The position numbers and the translations under genes were made by a program. Positions 59,019 through 64,000 of a stretch of 64,000 nt of DNA are shown piece by piece. The notes below the pieces were generated by a model, which did no database searches, was not told where the DNA came from, and saw nothing but the letters and a program-made list of their open reading frames with translations. The number at the start of each line of letters is the position of its first letter. Within the stretch, counting starts at the first letter, position 1. The DNA comes from Zobellella endophytica (GTDB taxonomy: Bacteria; Pseudomonadota; Gammaproteobacteria; Enterobacterales; Aeromonadaceae): the NCBI RefSeq assembly GCF_003012775.1, contig NZ_PXYG01000001.1, forward strand, positions 744,001 to 808,000. The letters run 5' to 3'.

Positions 59019-60293
59019 TTAAGGAGTGACTCCCCCCTGCTCGACCAAGGCAGCCAGCTCACGCAGCAGGGCCAGCTCCTGGGGCGGTATCGGTACCGCT
59101 TCGGCTCTGGCCAATACCTGGCGGGAATGATGTATCGCGGCCTCACGCAGGCTGGCATCCCCCATGGACGCCAGGGTTGCCAGGGCTTTTTGCAGTCGCC
59201 CCACAACTTCAATGGTCCCCGCTCCGTCACGAGCCATGGCGGTAAACGCGTCATCCATCATGGCCCGCAAGGACAGCTCGGGCACCGCCACCCGGTCATA
59301 TTCGACGCCATGGAGGCCATCCACCTCCGCAGGATCAACCCAGAGGGCGAACAAGCGCACCAGGCTACCGATAATGCCAATAGCCGTGCCCGGATCATTC
59401 ACCGCTGGGGACAATGCCCGACCGGCAATCTCGGCCAGCACAATCAAACCGAACCGGGGATCCTCGTCAAACTCTCGATGAATACCGATCAGAAAAGCCC
59501 GCGCTATCGGGCCCTCATCGATATCGGCAACCTCGCCCGTGTCGGTGGTCACATAAGCCAGAGGCCGCCCCGGCGCGGCAAAAGTGCCGGGCAAAGCGGC
59601 CACCCGAATGCGCAGCTGGACTGTTTCGGCACAGGCCTGCAGGGCAGCGATGTCAATGCGCTGGACATAGCCTATCCATTCGCTGTAGATGGCCCGTCCC
59701 TCCGGATCGCTTTCCACCACAGACGCACCGCGCAGGGTCGGATGGGCCTGCCGGCGCCGCAGAGCCGCCGCCGTTACCGCCTCCACCTTCTCGATGGTAT
59801 TGCCGAGTCGACCCAGGCGGGCGATGCGGTCAACCCAACTGACAAAGGTCACGATGACCATGGCCAGGATCAACACCGTGATGGCGAAGAGTGTGAAACG
59901 CCCGGCCCGGTCGTAATAGCCGTTCTGCAAGGCGATCAGCGCGACCACACTGAAGATAAAGGCACCGATAAAAGTCGACAGTGCATTCTGGGAAACATCA
60001 TCAGATATGACCAGGGAAAAACAGCGCGGGGTGGCGGTGTTACTGGCCGAAGCATAGGCGGCAACCATGGACGCGACGGCAAAGGTGGCTATCACCAGCA
60101 TGCTGGCGGAAATAATGGCCAATAGAGTCTCGATCGAGACTTGAGAAAGCTCCGGTACCCGCCGGCCCAAGTCGTACTCATCCACCGTTTTCACCAGAAA
60201 CACGATACTCACCGACAACAGACTCATCACCAAGGGCCTGACCCAGAGCCGCTCTCCGATGCGATGCAGCAAAAATCTTAAACGATCACCCAT
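59019..60293 (-). CDS. DUF2254 membrane protein
   Basis: A 424-residue protein with four N-terminal membrane segments (LVMSLLSVSIVFLVKTV, LLAIISASMLVIATFAVASMVAAY, STFIGAFIFSVVALIALQ, FTLFAITVLILAMVIVTFVSW) and a soluble part with IYSEWIGYVQRIDIAAL and GRALSPAVNDPGTAIG, hallmark of DUF2254. Function unknown. It is transcribed toward the SYLF gene. Confidence 0.9.
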   Translation of the reverse strand: MGDRLRFLLHRIGERLWVRPLVMSLLSVSIVFLVKTVDEYDLGRRVPELSQVSIETLLAIISASMLVIATFAVASMVAAYASASNTATPRCFSLVISDDVSQNALSTFIGAFIFSVVALIALQNGYYDRAGRFTLFAITVLILAMVIVTFVSWVDRIARLGRLGNTIEKVEAVTAAALRRRQAHPTLRGASVVESDPEGRAIYSEWIGYVQRIDIAALQACAETVQLRIRVAALPGTFAAPGRPLAYVTTDTGEVADIDEGPIARAFLIGIHREFDEDPRFGLIVLAEIAGRALSPAVNDPGTAIGIIGSLVRLFALWVDPAEVDGLHGVEYDRVAVPELSLRAMMDDAFTAMARDGAGTIEVVGRLQKALATLASMGDASLREAAIHHSRQVLARAEAVPIPPQELALLRELAALVEQGGVTP

Positions 60294-60417
60294 CAGCTCA
60301 TTCCCTGACCACTCGGGGCCTCAGTATTAGGACATCACCCGAGCCAGGTCGGAAGGGTAGCCGGGGCCCACTAACCAGCATGAGCCTCCGTGTCTACGGT
60401 GGTATGAACTATCCCGG

Positions 60418-60570
60418 TCAGATCCGGCCCAGCAACAGCAATACCACCACAATAACCAGCACAACCCCCAGCACCCCGCTCGGAGCGAAGCCCCAGCTAC
60501 GGCTGTAAGGCCAGCTTGGAATGGCGCCAATCAGCAGCAAGATCAGCAGGATTAACAGAATGGTACCCAT
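60418..60570 (-). CDS. DUF3309 family protein
   Basis: A 50-residue, very hydrophobic protein (MGTILLILLILLLIGAIPSW, then SWGFAPSGVLGVVLVIVVVLLLLGRI in part). The IPSWPYSRSWGFAPSG element is the family signature. Two membrane spans, unknown function, often near CsbD and BON genes. ATG 60570 has a weak ribosome binding site. Confidence 0.88.
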   Translation of the reverse strand: MGTILLILLILLLIGAIPSWPYSRSWGFAPSGVLGVVLVIVVVLLLLGRI

Positions 60571-60753
60571 GATATCCGATGCCTCCCGGCAGGTGACCAA
60601 CAAGAATATCGGCAGGTGCCGATACCCGCTTGCGGGCGCATAAACGATTGCCAGCCGCGCCGCCCAGGCGCTGCTGGACAGTGGAGCGACCTGTATGGTA
60701 CTCGGTCGTCATCATCACCCGACTCCCACTCTACCCCCACGGGCAACCCCGTC

Positions 60754-60769
60754 TGTACGTTAGCGCACG
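60754..60769. promoter_or_regulatory. Shared palindromic site A (TGTACG-TTAG-CGCACG)
   Basis: Reference form of the cluster motif, in the region between DUF3309 and the HiPIP gene. Confidence 0.5.
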
Positions 60770-60798
60770 CAGGCCCGACCAGACCTGGTCATCGGCTA

Positions 60799-60814
60799 TG
60801 TACGCCAACGTACA
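60799..60814. promoter_or_regulatory. Shared palindromic site B (TGTACG-CCAA-CGTACA)
   Basis: A perfect 6-4-6 palindrome, 45 bp from site A centre to centre and 132 bp before the HiPIP start. The N4 spacer equals that of Crp/Fnr-type 5-4-5 sites. Confidence 0.55.
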
Positions 60815-60946
60815 GACACCCCCCGCCCGGATGGATAGCCTGTACTCGGCGTCGCCCATGACGATGCTATCCGTGCGATATCACCGTGACGACCACGGGC
60901 CGCGCACCAGGAACTTAAACCGGCCGCGCCGCCACAGGAGGCTGAC

Positions 60947-61315
60947 ATGAACCGGAACGACATCCCCCCCCACCGCACGGGGGTAACACACGACGCAGAC
61001 GCCAAGGCTCAGGGCGCCGAAGACCCGGGCCGCAGGAGAGTATTGCGTGGCGCCCTGGCCGTGGGCTGCACCCTGCTGATCCCCGTTACCCTGGTGGGGT
61101 GTGATCCCAAAATGAAGGTTCTGTCTGGGGACGACAGCCCCGCCACGCCTCAGGCGACCAAGGTCTCGCAGGCCAGTGTGCAGTACCAGACTAATCCCAA
61201 CGGGGGGGAGCAATGCGGCCAGTGCCAGCACTTTATCGCCGAGTCGAACAACTGCCAGATGGTGGCGGGTAACATCAGCAATACCGGTTGGTGTAGCCTG
61301 TGGGCCGCGGCTTGA
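60947..61315 (+). CDS. High-potential iron-sulfur protein (Tat-exported)
   Basis: A 122-residue precursor. The twin-arginine-type signal RRRVLRGALAVGCTLLIPVTL is followed by a linker and a HiPIP domain with the four cluster Cys in EQCGQCQHF, SNNCQMV and TGWCSLW. HiPIPs are small periplasmic electron carriers with a 4Fe-4S cluster. AGGAGG lies seven bases before ATG. It is directly upstream of the CsbD gene; a redox carrier in a stress cluster is notable. Confidence 0.9.
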   Translation: MNRNDIPPHRTGVTHDADAKAQGAEDPGRRRVLRGALAVGCTLLIPVTLVGCDPKMKVLSGDDSPATPQATKVSQASVQYQTNPNGGEQCGQCQHFIAESNNCQMVAGNISNTGWCSLWAAA

Positions 61316-61388
61316 ACCGGCATAGCTATACACCCTGCCTGGCCGGCCATGGTGCCGGCGGGCTCATCCATGTACACAGGAGTGGCAT

Positions 61389-61592
61389 ATGAACTGGGAT
61401 ATCGCGGAAGGCAACTGGAAACAGTTCAAGGGCAAGGTCAAGACGCAATGGGGCAAACTGACCGACGATCAACTCGACATCATTGCCGGCAAACGCCAGG
61501 AGCTGGCGGGCAAGATCCAGGAAACCTACGGCATCAGCAGGGATGAGGCCGAACAACAGATCAAGGACTTCGAAGAACACAATAAAGACTGA
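61389..61592 (+). CDS. CsbD family stress protein
   Basis: A 67-residue hydrophilic protein; MNWDIAEGNWKQFKGKVKTQ, WGKLTDDQLDIIAGKRQELAGKIQE and YGISRDEAEQQI are the conserved CsbD segments (E. coli YjbJ type). It is abundant under general stress in many bacteria, function unclear. ACAGGAG precedes the ATG. Probably co-transcribed with the HiPIP gene (73-base gap). Confidence 0.93.
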   Translation: MNWDIAEGNWKQFKGKVKTQWGKLTDDQLDIIAGKRQELAGKIQETYGISRDEAEQQIKDFEEHNKD

Positions 61593-61839
61593 GCACCACC
61601 GTCCCGGGTAGCCCCGGGACAACCAGCCCCGCCACTTTTCGAACAGCTATCTACCGTCACCCGGTGCATCCGACAAGGTGAACACAATTCAATATTCAAC
61701 GCTGCCCCCATTTATCAACACCGAGCAAAATCACTATAAATAACAAAAATATGGAATATATATCCAAAACCTTGCCACTACGTCCCTGTCGCGCCATCGG
61801 CCCACCGCCTTCCTCCGCCAAGTTTCTCCCGATCCGGGG
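61593..61839. other. Intergenic region, AT-rich part
   Basis: After a GTCCCGGG / CCCGGGAC hairpin (61602-61621, no T-run) comes an AT-rich stretch (about 61680-61770), then the his promoter. No gene seen. Confidence 0.5.
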
Positions 61840-61868
61840 TTGGCAAAGGCGGTCCGGCTTGCTAAGGT
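61840..61868 (+). promoter_or_regulatory. his operon promoter
   Basis: TTGGCA (61840-61845) and TAAGGT (61863-61868) with a 17-bp spacer, about 40 bp upstream of the leader peptide. Confidence 0.55.
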
Positions 61869-61908
61869 GAGCCCAGACCGTTTAGAGAGACACAGGTTAC
61901 ACCTTTAT

Positions 61909-61953
61909 ATGAACACCCTGCCGAACGCCAAGCACCATCATCATCCCGACTAG
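61909..61953 (+). CDS. hisL: his operon leader peptide
   Basis: A 14-codon frame, MNTLPNAKHHHHPD, with four consecutive His codons and the HHHHPD ending of the E. coli leader. Ribosome stalling at the His codons when His-tRNA is short would favour the antiterminator. The four His codons are fewer than the seven of E. coli. Confidence 0.93.
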   Translation: MNTLPNAKHHHHPD

Positions 61954-62049
61954 TCTTTCAGGATATTTATTCTGGAAGACCTTGTGCTTGGCGGCTTCCA
62001 GCAGGACAGAAATACCAAACCCTCGGAAGCTACCCTTCCGGGGGTTTTT
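61926..62049 (+). promoter_or_regulatory. his attenuator
   Basis: Stem 1:2 pairs CGCCAAGCAC (61926-61935, inside hisL) with GTGCTTGGCG (61984-61993). Stem 2:3 (antiterminator) can pair GCTTCC (61994-61999) with GGAAGC (62025-62030). The terminator is CCCTCGGAAG-CTACC-CTTCCGGGGG (62020-62044) followed by TTTTT. This is the classical three-way arrangement. Confidence 0.88.
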
Positions 62050-62091
62050 CGTTTTACGACTTTTACGTTTACCAACAAGGAACACAGCATC

Positions 62092-62994
62092 ATGACTTTG
62101 GATCAAAACCGCCTTCGTATCGCCATCCAGAAATCCGGTCGCCTGAGCAGCGACTGCCAGCTGATGCTGAAAGGCTGCGGCGTCAAGCTCAACCTGCGCG
62201 AGCAGCGGCTGATCGCCCATGCGGAAAACATGCCCATCGATCTGCTGCGGGTGCGGGACGACGACATCCCCGGCCTGGTGATGGACGGCGTGGTCGATCT
62301 GGGCATCGTCGGCGAAAACGTGCTGGAAGAGGCGGTGATGGAGCGCCAGGCCACCGGCGAGGCCGCCGAATACTCGGTGCTCAAGCGCCTCGACTTCGGC
62401 GGCTGCCGGCTGTCGCTGGCGGTGTCCGAAGAGTTCGACTACCAGGGCCCCAAGAGCCTGGAAGGCAAGCGTATCGCCACCTCCTACCCCTGGCTGCTGA
62501 AGCGCTACATGGACGGCCAGGGCGTCAAGTTCAAGAGCGTGATGCTGAACGGCTCGGTCGAGGTGGCGCCCCGCGCCAGCCTGGCCGACGCCATCTGCGA
62601 CCTGGTCTCCACCGGTGCCACCCTGGAGGCCAACGGCCTGGAGGAAACCGATGTCATCTTCCGCTCCAAGGCGGTGCTGATCCAGAGCGCCAGCACCCTG
62701 GCCACCACCAAGCAGAAGATCATCGACAAGCTGCTGCCCCGTATCCAGGGCCTGCAACAGGCGCGCGAGAGCAAATACATCATGCTGCACGCCCCCAAGG
62801 CCCGGCTGGAAGAGGTCATCGACCTGCTGCCCGGCGCCGAGCGCCCCACCATCATGTCGCTGGCCGGTGAAAGCAACCAGGTGGCCATCCACATGGTGAG
62901 CAGCGAAGACATGTTCTGGGAAACCATGGAAGGCCTCAAGGCCCTGGGCGCCTCCTCCATCCTGGTGCTGCCCATCGAGAAGATGATGGAGTAA
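62092..62994 (+). CDS. hisG: ATP phosphoribosyltransferase
   Basis: The 300-residue long-form enzyme of the first step of histidine synthesis (PRPP plus ATP). [13 protein letters not shown], the catalytic loops with [12 protein letters not shown] and the C-terminal ACT-like feedback domain (from about residue 225) fit E. coli HisG (299 residues). ATG 62092 follows AAGGAACAC; the frame is open to 61984 through the attenuator, which is not coding. Confidence 0.97.
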   Translation: MTLDQNRLRIAIQKSGRLSSDCQLMLKGCGVKLNLREQRLIAHAENMPIDLLRVRDDDIPGLVMDGVVDLGIVGENVLEEAVMERQATGEAAEYSVLKRLDFGGCRLSLAVSEEFDYQGPKSLEGKRIATSYPWLLKRYMDGQGVKFKSVMLNGSVEVAPRASLADAICDLVSTGATLEANGLEETDVIFRSKAVLIQSASTLATTKQKIIDKLLPRIQGLQQARESKYIMLHAPKARLEEVIDLLPGAERPTIMSLAGESNQVAIHMVSSEDMFWETMEGLKALGASSILVLPIEKMME

Positions 62995-62997
62995 GCC

Positions 62998-64000
62998 ATG
63001 AAGACCCTCGACTGGAATCAACTGAGCGACGCGGAGCAGGCCCTGGCCCTGCGCCGCCCCGCCCTGGCCCAGGGCGGGCGAGACGCCCAGGTGGCGGACA
63101 TCATCAACAAGGTGCGCGCCGGTGGCGATGCCACCCTGCTGCAACTGACCCGGGACCTGGACAAGGCCGAGCGCCGCTCGCTGCGGCTCTCCGAGCAGGA
63201 GATCGACGCCGCCGCCGGCCGGGTGAGCGAGGAGCTGAAAGCCGCCATCGAACTGGCCATCGGCAATATCAGCGCCTTCCACCGGGCCCAGGTGCCGGCC
63301 CCCATCAGCCTGGACACCCAACCGGGGGTGCGCTGCGAGCTGCACTTCCAGCCCATCGAAAAGGTCGGCCTCTACGTGCCCGGCGGCAGCGCGCCTTTGG
63401 TGTCCACCGTGATGATGCTGGCGATACCGGCCCGCCTGGCCGGTTGCGAGCGGGTGGTGCTGTGCTCGCCGCCGCCGGTCAACGACGCCATCGTCTATAC
63501 CGCCAAGCGCTGCGGCGTGGACGCCATCTATACCCTGGGCGGCGCCCAGGCGGTGGCGGCCATGGCCTACGGCTCGGAAACCGTGACCAAGGTGGACAAG
63601 ATCTTCGGCCCGGGCAACACCTGGGTGACCGAGGCCAAGCGCCAGGTGGCCGCCGACGTGGAGGGGGCGGCCATCGACATGCCCGCCGGCCCCTCGGAAG
63701 TGCTGGTGATCGCCGACGAGTCCGCCGACGCCGCCTTTATCGCCTCGGATCTGCTGTCCCAGGCCGAGCACGGTCCGGATTCCCAGGTGGTGCTGGTCAC
63801 CCCCAGCCAGGATCTGGCCGCCCGGGTGTACCAGGCACTGGCCGAACAGCTGGCGCAGCTGTCGCGCCGGGACATCGCCGCCCAGGCCATCGACAACAGC
63901 CTGACCCTGCTGTGCCGGGATCTGGAGCAGGCCGCCGCCATCTCCAACGCCTATGCCCCCGAGCACCTCATCGTGCAAACCGAGGATCCGCGCGCCCTGC
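62998..64000 (+). CDS. hisD: Histidinol dehydrogenase (partial, runs off the window)
   Basis: 334 complete codons are visible. It starts MKTLDWNQLSDAEQ three bases after hisG and carries VGLYVPGGSAPLVSTVMM, GGAQAVAAMAYGSETV, FGPGNTWVTEAKRQV, the Zn-ligand region DLLSQAEHGPDSQ and YAPEHLIV near the window end. It oxidises histidinol to histidine with NAD in two steps. The C-terminal quarter lies outside. Confidence 0.97.
   Translation, partial: MKTLDWNQLSDAEQALALRRPALAQGGRDAQVADIINKVRAGGDATLLQLTRDLDKAERRSLRLSEQEIDAAAGRVSEELKAAIELAIGNISAFHRAQVPAPISLDTQPGVRCELHFQPIEKVGLYVPGGSAPLVSTVMMLAIPARLAGCERVVLCSPPPVNDAIVYTAKRCGVDAIYTLGGAQAVAAMAYGSETVTKVDKIFGPGNTWVTEAKRQVAADVEGAAIDMPAGPSEVLVIADESADAAFIASDLLSQAEHGPDSQVVLVTPSQDLAARVYQALAEQLAQLSRRDIAAQAIDNSLTLLCRDLEQAAAISNAYAPEHLIVQTEDPRAL

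Larger units (their letters stand above)
60571..60946. other. Intergenic region with operator-like inverted repeats
   Basis: 376 bp without a credible gene; the short frames here have low coding character. Contains sites A and B and an arm pair GTCTGTACGTTAGCG (60751-60765) / CGCCAACGTACAGAC (60803-60817) matching at 14 of 15 positions. Confidence 0.6.

Noticed and set aside
61897..63978. Very long open frame (693 codons) on the minus strand
   Set aside because: It is antisense to hisL, hisG and hisD, which are certain; long antisense frames are common in GC-rich genes.

Overview
The window looks like a piece of a GC-rich gammaproteobacterial chromosome. Gene content and order (cbb3 oxidase with fnr and uspE, thrS-infC-rpmI-rplT-pheST-ihfA, minCDE next to ycgL/ycgN, fadR/dsbB, yoaA-tsaB, a his operon with an attenuator) fit the marine Aeromonadaceae (Oceanimonas / Oceanisphaera / Zobellella type). 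That placement is inference from gene order and protein character; no database search was run.

Layout. 1-2.0 kb: end of a sigma-54 activator, a secreted dienelactone-hydrolase-like protein and a small membrane protein. 2.25-9.3 kb: a complete high-affinity cytochrome cbb3 oxidase locus (ccoNOQP), its copper/assembly genes (fixH, ccoI, ccoS, SafE-like protein), with an FNR box upstream. 9.4-11.1 kb: fnr and uspE. 11.2-13.3 kb: an accessory module (periplasmic protein, frameshifted DUF805 gene, membrane-anchored AraC regulator) between uspE and ttcA. 13.4-15.7 kb: ttcA and two envelope proteins. 16.0-19.7 kb: potABCD polyamine importer. 20.0-27.8 kb (minus strand): cobB, then ihfA, pheT, pheS, rplT, rpmI, infC, thrS; infC appears to start at an AUA codon overlapping the thrS stop. 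28.0-33.5 kb: TerB-like protein, fructosamine-kinase family, folM-like reductase, small CPXCG protein, ribE, MATE pump, DUF3080 lipoprotein. 33.6-33.9 kb: three tandem tRNA-Val(GAC). 34.1-37.4 kb: omega-aminotransferase whose terminator is split by a decayed ISL3-family element with 8-bp target duplications, then azoR. 37.4-38.1 kb: a long intergenic region with a probable small RNA. 38.1-42.8 kb: prkA-yeaH-ycgB. 42.9-50.4 kb: fadR, dsbB, ycgN, ycgM, ycgL, minCDE, rnd, fadD. 50.6-55.5 kb: a small Arg-rich ORF, tsaB, yoaA, trhA, nhaA. 55.7-61.6 kb: an accessory envelope/stress cluster (Crp-type regulator, triple-BON protein, Pro/Gln-rich peptide, Thivi_2564 protein, SYLF protein, DUF2254, DUF3309, HiPIP, CsbD). 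61.9-64.0 kb: his leader, hisG and partial hisD.

How it works together. Oxygen-linked control (FNR) is next to the microaerobic oxidase it probably regulates. The translation block is organised much as in E. coli. The accessory stress cluster shares a palindromic motif (TGTACG-N4-CGCACG type) in at least four upstream regions, at nearly the same distance from two start codons, which suggests a local regulon, possibly run by the Crp-type regulator at its edge. I consider this, the putative small RNA upstream of prkA, and the nested hairpin element near 19.9 kb the most worthwhile leads.
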